This document shows positions 8,859 through 16,533 of a stretch of DNA of 64,000 nt, in pieces. How positions within the stretch are numbered: the first letter of the stretch is position 1; every line of letters starts with the position of its first letter. Source of the stretch: Pyxidicoccus xibeiensis (GTDB taxonomy: Bacteria; Myxococcota; Myxococcia; Myxococcales; Myxococcaceae); NCBI RefSeq assembly GCF_024198175.1, contig NZ_JAJVKV010000010.1, positions 285,311-349,310 on the forward strand, given 5' to 3'. Under the pieces are notes generated by a model. The model worked only from the letters and a program-made list of their open reading frames with translations. It was not told the origin of the DNA and did no database searches. The position numbers were made by a program, and so were the translations under genes.

Positions 8859-11357
8859 TCAGAGACTCCGCCATGCGAGCCGCCTAGGGTCGAGACCAAG
8901 CAGTGCGCCTCCGCTCGCCAGCAGGAGCCGACCATCTTCTTCGAGGCGAAGTGCCCGTCCCGTCGCGGTGCCCCCGTGCGACCCCAGGTACCACTCAAGC
9001 CTCACAGCCTCTGTCTGACCATCCTTTTGAATCTTGTATAGGTACTCCCCTCCTCCAGAGAGGCAGTAGAGGAAATGCTCGTCAAGGGCGAGCCGGGTTG
9101 GCTCGCTCAGCCCCGAAGCCAGCAGCGACTCCTCTTCGCCTGACCGCTTTAGGATCGCGCCTCTCCCAGGCAGGGCAAAATAGAAGACTCCCCCTTCTGC
9201 AACAACATCTGTGATGTCGGAAGCTTCGATCTGCCCCACCTTGGAGGCGCTCGCATCATTGATTCGCCAAATGGCGTCGGGCGTGTCGATGGTCGAATCG
9301 GACTCGATGGCGACTAACTCGTCCCCTCCCCGCGTTGTGCCGAGGATGTCGATGAACGAGCCCTCAAGGACGGGGATTAGGCGCAGGTCGCTCCCGAGCT
9401 TGAACAGCATGTGTTCCTGCTCGTCCTGTACGTAGGCGGAAGAGGAGGTCTGCCCGAGCACCGCCAACATTTCAGGTTTGAGGACGCGGGGGCTGCGAAC
9501 ACCGGACTCCAGCATGAGGAGCCGGAACTTGCCATCCCTCAACAGCAGGGTTCCGGTTGTGGGCTCCCTCGCGAAGTCGACGATGATATCGGGCGAGATG
9601 TCAGCGAGGACGTCGGGTTGGACGCTCTCGACCGGCAGGAGGAGGTTCTCAGCAGGACCAGGATACACCGCGCCCGCGACCTGCTCGAACCGCGAGAAGT
9701 CGCTCCAGCTGATGCTTCCCGCAGCGGAGATCTCGCCCGTTTGCCGCATTTCCGTCGCCCTCTGGAGGAGTTTTGCAAGCGAGTGCGAGGAGTCGCTGAG
9801 ACGCCACAGTTCCATCCACCATCCGAGCTTCTGCGCGAGAGGCCCCACGGTCTCGAGTGCCCACCGAGGGTGAGCCCGCTCTGAAGCGACCCGCCCCGGC
9901 TTGGCAGCCAGGATGACTAGGTTTTCGGTGCGGAAATGTGGCTGAGCGACCGTGAACTCCCGCAGCCCCTGGGCGTATTCGCTCAGCTCGCGGGTGATGA
10001 CGTCCGCATCCCCTATGTAGTCCAACCGGTCATTGTTCGGGTCTGCCGTGAAACCGAGCCCCGACACGTACTCCTGAAACGTTCCGTCCTCGTAGCACCC
10101 GTCCAGGAGGAGCGCGAACGGGAGGCCCGAAGCATCGAGCTGATCATAGAGCTTCCGCAGGGACACCACCTGCGCGGGGCCTGGGTCTCCGGAGCGGCTG
10201 GGATCATAGGTTCCCATGACCAGACCGACCTCTCCAGCACCCAGCGGGAGGGTATGCCCGATGTAGTAGAAGACGAAAAACTGGTTCCCGGCGTCCTTGG
10301 CTTTGCGCGCGAAGGTCTCCGCGAAGCCGAGCAGCGCGTCTTCGGTGAGCGGCCGGGACGCGGTGGCATCCCACCGTTCGGTTAGTACCGGCCCGTACTC
10401 AGATAAAGCAGAGAGTGCGAGCCGTGCGCTCTCCGGCTGCCACGCCTGCGTGAGGAGTTGGGCGTTTGGATAGAAGCCCGAGGATACGGATGCCATTGCC
10501 CAGGGCGGGCGTGCCCTCGGCCAGATGTCCTTGCGACGCCAGGACGCGTGCGGGTGAGGCGCCTCTTCGGATGGCACCGTGAGCGGAGTGAGCTTCACGT
10601 CCTGGGGCTTCGTTGCGAGGCTGCTGTTCACATAGGACGCGGCGGCCGCTTCGAACGCAAAGACGGCGGGTGTCGTGAGCTTCACGAGGACGGCCCCATC
10701 CTGGGCCTGGGCCCCTCCGACATCAACCTCGACATCCATTCGGTTTCGCGCGAGTTCCTTCGCGTCGCTGCGCACCTTGGCGGCGGCAGCCGCGTCAAGC
10801 TTGTCGCTGGCCTGGATGCGGAACGTAAAGACGCCCGACCAAGCACGGGTTATGATAATGGGATCATTCCCCTTCTGCGCCGAAGCGACCGCGTCCGTTG
10901 ATCCCAGGAGCTTGCGCTTGAGCTCACCCGCCGCCAGCTCAAAAACCTGGGCGTCGGAAATCTTCAGCTCAACCCCGAGCCCCTGATGTCGGCGGAGTAG
11001 CTCGCTCACAGGCCCAAGGCCGACCGCGCCACGCTCTACGAGCTTGTCCGCATGCGTCCATGTCATCGAGAAGCCTGGGACCGACTGTCCCGCAGCGTCT
11101 GGGGCCAGAGTCGGCTCGATGACCATCCATGGCCTTCCCGCGAGGAAGATTCCTCCCGGGTAGCGATTGGGCGATGGAGGGATGTTGATGTACAGGGTCT
11201 CCGCTGGAACCCCCAGGACCTGTGCCATCTCACGCCGTAGGTCGGGTGGCTGCCTTAGCGCGACATAGAGAACGACGAGCACCACCGAGACCGCGAGTGC
11301 TCCCCCCCAAAAAAGCATGCGTCGACGGGACTGCGCTGCTGAGCCTTTCCTCGCCAT
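8859..11357 (-). CDS. Membrane-anchored caspase-like (C14-type) protein with propeller-like C-terminus
   Basis: An 832-residue protein. One N-terminal membrane helix (about 14-34, LFWGGALAVSVVLVVLYVAL) puts the rest outside the cytoplasm. The middle contains a caspase/metacaspase-like core: FFVFYYIGHTLPLG with candidate catalytic His368, and FALLLDGCYEDG with candidate Cys421, spaced and framed by hydrophobic strands as in C14 peptidases. The last ~300 residues are repeated beta-strand segments (LRLIPVLEG, ESLLASGLSEPTRLALDEHFLYCL) typical of a beta-propeller. The ATG at 11357 is preferred (GGGGG six bases upstream); a GTG at 11387 would add ten residues. Lower GC and looser codon choice than its neighbours suggest transfer. 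Target unknown. Confidence 0.7.
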   Translation of the reverse strand: MARKGSAAQSRRRMLFWGGALAVSVVLVVLYVALRQPPDLRREMAQVLGVPAETLYINIPPSPNRYPGGIFLAGRPWMVIEPTLAPDAAGQSVPGFSMTWTHADKLVERGAVGLGPVSELLRRHQGLGVELKISDAQVFELAAGELKRKLLGSTDAVASAQKGNDPIIITRAWSGVFTFRIQASDKLDAAAAAKVRSDAKELARNRMDVEVDVGGAQAQDGAVLVKLTTPAVFAFEAAAASYVNSSLATKPQDVKLTPLTVPSEEAPHPHASWRRKDIWPRARPPWAMASVSSGFYPNAQLLTQAWQPESARLALSALSEYGPVLTERWDATASRPLTEDALLGFAETFARKAKDAGNQFFVFYYIGHTLPLGAGEVGLVMGTYDPSRSGDPGPAQVVSLRKLYDQLDASGLPFALLLDGCYEDGTFQEYVSGLGFTADPNNDRLDYIGDADVITRELSEYAQGLREFTVAQPHFRTENLVILAAKPGRVASERAHPRWALETVGPLAQKLGWWMELWRLSDSSHSLAKLLQRATEMRQTGEISAAGSISWSDFSRFEQVAGAVYPGPAENLLLPVESVQPDVLADISPDIIVDFAREPTTGTLLLRDGKFRLLMLESGVRSPRVLKPEMLAVLGQTSSSAYVQDEQEHMLFKLGSDLRLIPVLEGSFIDILGTTRGGDELVAIESDSTIDTPDAIWRINDASASKVGQIEASDITDVVAEGGVFYFALPGRGAILKRSGEEESLLASGLSEPTRLALDEHFLYCLSGGGEYLYKIQKDGQTEAVRLEWYLGSHGGTATGRALRLEEDGRLLLASGGALLGLDPRRLAWRSL

Positions 11358-11704
11358 GGATTTCCCCCACTGGTGCATCGAGCGCACGCCTAATGCACGA
11401 TATACTAAACGCCCGACCGCGAATTCTCGAACGGGCTGGCACTCTTTATGGGGCGCCGAGGGAACAGCTCGTTGGGTCCCCGGAAGTCGAACGAGAGTCG
11501 TGATCGCCCGTTTAGATCTGAAGTGGTTCCGATGGCAGCCGGCAGTGCCTGCTCATGCGTTCATGAGGGCATCCCACAGGGTGCAAGAGAGTCTGTGACA
11601 GGTGTAACGCCAGTCGGTGTTGAGGGTGGCAAACGCTGCACGCCACACGACGGTAAGGTTAAGCACGCAGGACCTCTTGCATGAGCCCGGTTCGCGGCAT
11701 ACCG
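11358..11704. other. Non-coding region, lower GC
   Basis: About 350 bases between the start of the caspase-like gene (minus) and the end of the LysR gene (minus). It is AT-richer than average, for example GATATACTAAAC near 11398-11409, and is likely to carry the promoter of the caspase-like gene; TAGTATAT on the minus strand could be a -10 element but no convincing -35 is seen. Short open frames here have no recognisable domain or ribosome-binding site. I see no RNA gene. Confidence 0.4.
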
Positions 11705-12601
11705 CTACCTGCCCTTGACCTGGACGAAGTCAATCAACGCGCGCAGCGCCGCCGGCATCTGGCGCCGGCCGGGGTAGTAGAGGAAGAACCCCGGGAACGA
11801 CGGACACCAGTCATCCAGCACACGCACCAGGCGCCCCGCCGCGAGGTGGTCGGCGACGCGGCTCTCGATGACATGCGCCAGCCCCACTCCATCCAGCGCG
11901 GCAGCCACCGTCAGGTCCGGGTCGTCCAGCGTGAGCGGTCCTTCGACAGCGACATCGAGCACCACCCCACGGCGCTCGAACTCCCAGCGATAGAGCGCCC
12001 CGCTCGACACCATCCGATAGCCGATGCAGGCGTGCCCCTTCAACTCGCGCGGGGTGCGCGGCGCGGGGTGGGCCGCGAGATAGCCGGGCGAGCCCACCAC
12101 CACCGAGCGCAGGTCCTGCGTCACGCGCACGGCCACCATGTCGCGCTGCACGTGCTCGCCCAGTCGGATGCCGGCGTCGAAGCCGCGCGCGACGATGTCG
12201 ACCATCCCGTCATCCGCGATGACTTCCAGGTGCACGTCCGGATAGGCCCGCGCGAAGCGGCCGAAGATGGGCGCCAGCACCATGTGCGCCGCCATCCGGG
12301 GCACGTTGAGCCGCACGGTGCCGGACGGCCGCGCGCTGAAGGCGTTCACCGCCTCCACCGCTCCGGAGATTTCGACGAAGGCCGGCTCGAGCCGCTCCAG
12401 CAGCCGCAGTCCGGCCTCGGTCGGCGCGACACTGCGGGTCGTCCGGTTGAGCAGCCTCGCCCCGAGCCGCTCCTCCAGCCCGCGGATGGAGTGGCTCAGT
12501 GCCGAGGGTGAGAGGCCCAGGCGCGCGGACGCACGCCGGAAGCTGCGCTCCTGCGCCACCGCCACGAAGGCGGCCAGCTCCGCGTACTCCGTCCCACGCA
12601 T
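11705..12601 (-). CDS. LysR family transcriptional regulator
   Basis: A 298-residue LysR-type regulator. The N-terminal winged helix-turn-helix is clear: FVAVAQERSFRRASARLGLS, then SALSHSIRGLEERLGARLLNRTTRSV (about 11-57). It is followed by the periplasmic-binding-protein-like effector domain (RLNVPRMAAHMVLAP, ADDGMVDIVARGFDAGIRLG, VVVGSPGYLAAH). It is divergent from the SDR oxidoreductase gene, with 99 bases between starts, the standard arrangement in which a LysR protein controls its neighbour and itself. The sequence is closest in style to the DsdC/GcvA-like group controlling oxidoreductases. The inducer is not predictable. Confidence 0.94.
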   Translation of the reverse strand: MRGTEYAELAAFVAVAQERSFRRASARLGLSPSALSHSIRGLEERLGARLLNRTTRSVAPTEAGLRLLERLEPAFVEISGAVEAVNAFSARPSGTVRLNVPRMAAHMVLAPIFGRFARAYPDVHLEVIADDGMVDIVARGFDAGIRLGEHVQRDMVAVRVTQDLRSVVVGSPGYLAAHPAPRTPRELKGHACIGYRMVSSGALYRWEFERRGVVLDVAVEGPLTLDDPDLTVAAALDGVGLAHVIESRVADHLAAGRLVRVLDDWCPSFPGFFLYYPGRRQMPAALRALIDFVQVKGR

Positions 12602-12700
12602 GATTGGTGACTCCGGCTCATCAACCCATGCCGTTCATAGCGCATTCTCCAGCACAATCACCCGACCTAGCTTCGTTGCATACCCGCACACGGAGCTCCC

Positions 12701-13516
12701 ATGTCCCAGACGATTGAACGCAGTGCCCAGCAGCACCGCCCCCTCCCCGGCCAGGGCCGCCTGGTGGGCAAGGTCGCGCTCGTCACCGGTGGAGGCAGTG
12801 GCATCGGCCGCGCGGCGGCGCTGGCCTTCGCGCGAGAGGGCGCGGCGGTCGTCCTCGCTGGCCGGCGCGAGGCCGAGCTGAAGTCCGTCGCCGACGAAAT
12901 CATCAAGGCGGACGGCCGCGCCGTGGCCATACCGACCGACGTGTCCCAGTCCGACGCGGCGGAGAAGCTCATCAAGGGGGCCATCGACTGCTTCGGCCGG
13001 CTCGACGCCGCGTTCAACAACGCGGGCACGGAGGGCGTGATGGCCCCCATCACGAAGCTCACGGCGGCCGACTTCGACCACACCATGTCCGTCAACCTCC
13101 GGGGCACCTGGCTCCTGGTGAAGCACGAGGTCGAGGCCATGCTGGCCCAGGGCACCGGTGGCGCCATCGTCAACACCTCGTCGTGGCTGGCGAAGGGCGC
13201 CGCTCCCGGCTCTTCCATCTACTCGGCCAGCAAAGGCGCGCTCGACGCCATGGTGCGCGCCGTGGCGCTGGAGGTCGCCGCGAACGGCATCCGCATCAAC
13301 AACGTGGAACCGGGCGTCATCGACACGCCCATGTTCCACCGCCTCGACGGTGGTGCGGTGACGGTGCCCCTGGTGGCCCACACGCCCGCGAAGCGCCTGG
13401 GGCAGCCGGAGGACGTGGGCGATGTCGCCGTCTGGCTGTGCACGCCCGAGGCGCGCTTCATCACCGGGCACAGCCTCCCCGTGGATGGCGGCTTCACCAT
13501 CGCCGGCATGCGCTGA
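12701..13516 (+). CDS. SDR family oxidoreductase
   Basis: A 271-residue short-chain dehydrogenase/reductase of the classical type. It shows the nucleotide-binding TGGGSGIG (29-36), NNAG, a catalytic Ser in NTSSWLA, and YSASKGAL with catalytic Tyr and Lys. Near the C-terminus NNVEPGVIDTPM and GHSLPVDGGF are standard SDR features. The Arg after the first strand (GRREAEL) suggests NADP preference. An N-terminal extension of about 20 residues precedes the fold. It is divergent from the LysR gene and probably its target. The substrate (alcohol, ketone or sugar) cannot be assigned. Confidence 0.93.
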   Translation: MSQTIERSAQQHRPLPGQGRLVGKVALVTGGGSGIGRAAALAFAREGAAVVLAGRREAELKSVADEIIKADGRAVAIPTDVSQSDAAEKLIKGAIDCFGRLDAAFNNAGTEGVMAPITKLTAADFDHTMSVNLRGTWLLVKHEVEAMLAQGTGGAIVNTSSWLAKGAAPGSSIYSASKGALDAMVRAVALEVAANGIRINNVEPGVIDTPMFHRLDGGAVTVPLVAHTPAKRLGQPEDVGDVAVWLCTPEARFITGHSLPVDGGFTIAGMR

Positions 13517-13819
13517 AGACGAACGAAAAGCGCCTCCGATGCCCCGGCGCTTGCCAGGACAGGGGCGCGTCGTTAATCATGTCCGCATGTACCTCGTGGT
13601 GAGTGCTCGTCGATTTAGCCGCCCCCCGGCCCCGTTTGGGAGTCGGGAGGCCGTGCTGCAGGACTGAGCGCACGCCCCTCTCGTTGGTGGAACGCCGTCA
13701 GGCGCGACGCCCTCCCGAACTCGCCGGGGGGGCATCCGAAACCGGCGGCGCAAGGCGGCTTCCCCGCCCGGCGTCCCGGAGACCGCTGCGTTTACATCCG
13801 CCACACCGAGAGGTTTCCC
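13517..13819. other. Non-coding region with a terminator-like hairpin
   Basis: About 300 bases between the SDR gene and the PheS-like gene. Immediately after the SDR stop, AAGCGCC (13528-13534) and GGCGCTT (13546-13552) form a perfect 7-bp stem with an 11-base loop and no T-run, a possible weak terminator. The rest must hold the promoter of the PheS-like gene. I looked for a T-box or tRNA-like element, which might regulate a synthetase-like gene, and did not find one. Confidence 0.4.
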
Positions 13820-14974
13820 ATGTCGTCCGTCACCCTTGCCGTCTCTCCGTCCGTCTCCATCCTCAGCGCCGACGAGCTCCGGCGCGCCCTGTCCGTCCGC
13901 GACCTCACCGACCCCGCCGCCGGCCCGCATGCGATGCAGCAGCTCATCGCCGCGGTGCTGGACGCCCTGCGCTCCGCCTGGGGCTGTGACGCGCGGGTCC
14001 ACCGCCAGAGCCCCGTCGTCTCCATCGCCGACAACTACGACCGGCTGCACTACCCGCCGGGCGGCGCCGCGCGAGACGCCCGCTACACCCGCTACGTCTG
14101 CGACACCGCGCTGCTGCGCTCGCAGACCTCCGCCATGATTCCGGGCCTGCTGCGCCACCTTGCCCTGGCCCCGCCGCGCGACGTGCTCCTCGCCTGCCCC
14201 GGCCTCACCTACCGCCGCGACTGCATCGACCGGATGCACACCGGCGAGCCCCACCAGATGGACCTCTGGCGCGTCCGCCAGGGCCCACCGCTCACCACCG
14301 ACGACCTCCGCGACATGATTGCCACCGTGGTCCGCGCCCTGCTCCCCGGCCGCGAAATGAAGCTGACGCCGGCCACCCACCCGTACACCACGGACGGGCT
14401 CCAGATTGACGTCCGGGACGGCGACGAGTGGGTGGAGATTGGCGAGTGCGGCCTGGCGCTCCCCGCCCTCCTCGAGGAGAGCGGCCTGGAGCCAGGCGTC
14501 ACCACGGGCCTCGCCATGGGCATCGGGTTGGACCGCATCCTGATGTTGCGCAAGGGCCTGGACGACATCCGCCTCCTGCGCTCGGCGGACCCGCGCATCG
14601 CCTCGCAGTTGCTGGACCTGGAGCCCTACCGCCCCGTCTCCTCCATGCCGGAGGTCCGCAGGGACTTGTCCCTGGTGCTCGACGAGCAGCAGACGCCCGA
14701 GGAGCTCGGAGACGCGGTGCGCGCCGCGCTGGGCGAGCGGGCGGAGCTGGTGGAGAGCGTGCAGGTCCTCTCGGAGACGCCCTGCTCCGCCCTCCCGCCT
14801 GGCGCCGTGAAGCGCATGGGCATCTCCGCCGGGCAGAAGAACGTGCTCTTGCGCGTGGTGCTGCGCGCGTTGGATCGCACGCTCACCCACGACGAGTGCA
14901 ACACGCTCCGGGACGACATCTACGCGGCGCTGCACCGGGGCACCGCGTGGGAGTGGGCGGCCCGCTCCCACTGA
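13820..14974 (+). CDS. PheS-related ligase of unknown substrate (SrmL-like)
   Basis: A 384-residue protein that resembles a class II PheRS catalytic core (about 70-270) joined to an FDX-ACB-like anticodon-binding domain (about 285-384, beginning SSMPEVRRDLSLV), as in the single-chain mitochondrial enzyme. Recognisable elements are LLRSQTSAMIPGLL, a motif 2 region TYRRDCIDRMHTGEPHQMD, WVEIGECGLALP and motif 3 MGIGLDRILMLRKGLDD. In genuine PheRS the pocket reads GFAFG with two Phe that contact the substrate ring; here it is GLAMG, and GCGMVHP is ECGLALP. A different substrate is therefore likely. There is no N-terminal tRNA-binding coiled coil and no neighbouring pheT. A good ribosome site (AGAGG) precedes the start. 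I recall a family called PheS-related mystery ligase, to which it probably belongs. Confidence 0.8.
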   Translation: MSSVTLAVSPSVSILSADELRRALSVRDLTDPAAGPHAMQQLIAAVLDALRSAWGCDARVHRQSPVVSIADNYDRLHYPPGGAARDARYTRYVCDTALLRSQTSAMIPGLLRHLALAPPRDVLLACPGLTYRRDCIDRMHTGEPHQMDLWRVRQGPPLTTDDLRDMIATVVRALLPGREMKLTPATHPYTTDGLQIDVRDGDEWVEIGECGLALPALLEESGLEPGVTTGLAMGIGLDRILMLRKGLDDIRLLRSADPRIASQLLDLEPYRPVSSMPEVRRDLSLVLDEQQTPEELGDAVRAALGERAELVESVQVLSETPCSALPPGAVKRMGISAGQKNVLLRVVLRALDRTLTHDECNTLRDDIYAALHRGTAWEWAARSH

Positions 14975-14986
14975 CGAAGGCGTCAG
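14971..14986. terminator. Short hairpin between convergent stops
   Basis: CTGACG (14971-14976), loop AAGG, CGTCAG (14981-14986). The stem contains the stop codon of the PheS-like gene and touches the stop of the convergent lyase-like gene. Only six base pairs and no T-run, so a weak candidate. Confidence 0.25.
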
Positions 14987-16533
14987 ACCTTGTAGAGCAG
15001 GTCCATGTACTTCTTGAGCATGTCGCTCACGAGGCCCCGGAAGGGGACGGACGCCGCCATGCCGTAGACGGGCGCCATCGTCCCCTTCTCCCCGGGGTGG
15101 GCCTTCACGTGCTCCACCGCGGCGCGCAGGTCCTCCAGGAACTGCTCCGCCACGCCGGGCTGCGCGTGCCGCAGGGTGACGCAGAGGTGGACCGCGGCGG
15201 GCTTGTGCAGCCCGTTGAGGCTCCACCCGCGCTCACCCATCCGCTCCATCACCTTGAAGACGTCCACCGTCTCCGAGCCGAAGGCGATGACGAACAGCGG
15301 GTCCCCGAGCACGTGCAGCTCGGGGATGGCGCGGATGCCCTGCTTGATGGCCGCCGCCGTCTCGAGGATGCGGCGGGTGGCGTCCAGGTAGCCCTGCTCG
15401 CCCATCGTCACCAGCGTCGCCCACGCCACGGCGATGAGGGCCCCGGGCCGGCTGCCGGAGAACGTGGGCGAGAAGTAGATGCCGCCCGGCCAGTCCGTGG
15501 CGGTGAAGTACTGGTGCGAGCGCAGCTCCGTGCCCCGGTACAGCACCACCGACGAGCCCTTGGCCGCGTAGCCGAACTTGTGCGTGTCCACGGACATGGA
15601 CGTCACGCCGGCCAGCCGGAAGTCGAAGGGCGGCACCTCGTAGTTCAGCTTCCGGGCGAACGGCAGCACGAAGCCGCCCAGGCACGCGTCGGTGTGGAAG
15701 CCAATCTTCTTCTTGCGCGCCAGCTCGGACAGCTCGGCGATGGGGTCGATGACGCCGTGGGGGAAGCCCGGCGCCGAGCCGATGAGGACGATGGTGTTGC
15801 GGTTGATGGCCTTCTTCGTGGCGGCCACGTCCGCGCGGTAGTCCGGGCCCACCGGCACCCGCACCATCTTGATGCCGAAGTAGTGCGCCGCCTTGTCGAA
15901 CGCCGGGTGCGCGCTGGCCGGCGCCACCATCTCCGGCTTCGTGATTCCCTTCCGGGCGCGGGCCCAGTCCCGGTACGTCTTGATGGCCAGCATGATGCTC
16001 TCGGTGCCACCGGACGACATGGAGCCGCAGATGTGCTCCGCGGGGGGCTTGCCCGCGTTGGCGGCGTCGGCGCCCAGCATGCTCGCCGTCATCGCCACCA
16101 CCTCGGCCTCGAACTTGGTGGCGCTGGGCCACAGGTCCGCGTGCAGCGGGTTGCTCTGCGAGTGCAGCCCGTAGACGCGGTTGAGGAAGCCGATGTGGTC
16201 CGAGTCCCCGTTGTACACGGCGCCGGACACCTTGCCCTCGCGCCAGCGCGACTCCTCCTGGGACTCCAGCGCCTGCAGCTCGCGCAGCACCTCCTCGCGC
16301 GAGCGCCCCGTCACCGGCAGGTGGTCGAACGCGGGCATCTTGCCCCGGTACGGCTTGAGGTCGTCCTCCAGCTCGGACAGCAGCGAGTCGGTCTCCTTCG
16401 ACAGCAGGTCGCGCACCATGGGCACGGCCTTGAGGTAGCGCTCGGCCGCGGACAGCAGGCGCGGCGGCACGTGGTTCAGCAGGCGCAGCGACTTCGGATC
16501 GGGCAGGGCCATGGGGTTTCCTTTCCGTGCCAT
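14983..16533 (-). CDS. PLP-dependent lyase, sphingosine-1-phosphate lyase-like
   Basis: A 516-residue aspartate-aminotransferase-fold enzyme of the group II decarboxylase/S1P lyase type. SGGTES (174-179) holds the phosphate pocket, HTDACLGG (280-287) gives the pyridine-contacting Asp, and MSVDTHKFGYAAKGSSV places the PLP lysine at 319. The extended THK-GYA-KGSS pattern is that of sphingosine-1-phosphate lyase rather than glutamate decarboxylase. There is no N-terminal membrane helix, as in bacterial homologues. The ATG at 16533 shares one base with the stop of the upstream FGGY kinase (TGATG), giving coupling; an internal ATG at 16512 has its own AAGGA and could be used instead. Myxobacteria do make sphingolipids, so breakdown of a phosphorylated long-chain base is plausible. 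Confidence 0.82.
   Translation of the reverse strand: MARKGNPMALPDPKSLRLLNHVPPRLLSAAERYLKAVPMVRDLLSKETDSLLSELEDDLKPYRGKMPAFDHLPVTGRSREEVLRELQALESQEESRWREGKVSGAVYNGDSDHIGFLNRVYGLHSQSNPLHADLWPSATKFEAEVVAMTASMLGADAANAGKPPAEHICGSMSSGGTESIMLAIKTYRDWARARKGITKPEMVAPASAHPAFDKAAHYFGIKMVRVPVGPDYRADVAATKKAINRNTIVLIGSAPGFPHGVIDPIAELSELARKKKIGFHTDACLGGFVLPFARKLNYEVPPFDFRLAGVTSMSVDTHKFGYAAKGSSVVLYRGTELRSHQYFTATDWPGGIYFSPTFSGSRPGALIAVAWATLVTMGEQGYLDATRRILETAAAIKQGIRAIPELHVLGDPLFVIAFGSETVDVFKVMERMGERGWSLNGLHKPAAVHLCVTLRHAQPGVAEQFLEDLRAAVEHVKAHPGEKGTMAPVYGMAASVPFRGLVSDMLKKYMDLLYKV

Noticed and set aside
11448..11684. 78-codon open frame in the lower-GC gap
   Set aside because: No ribosome-binding site, no recognisable domain, and no conserved-looking segment.
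13660..13819. T-box or tRNA-like leader before the PheS-like gene
   Set aside because: No T-box sequence, specifier stem or tRNA-like fold found by eye.
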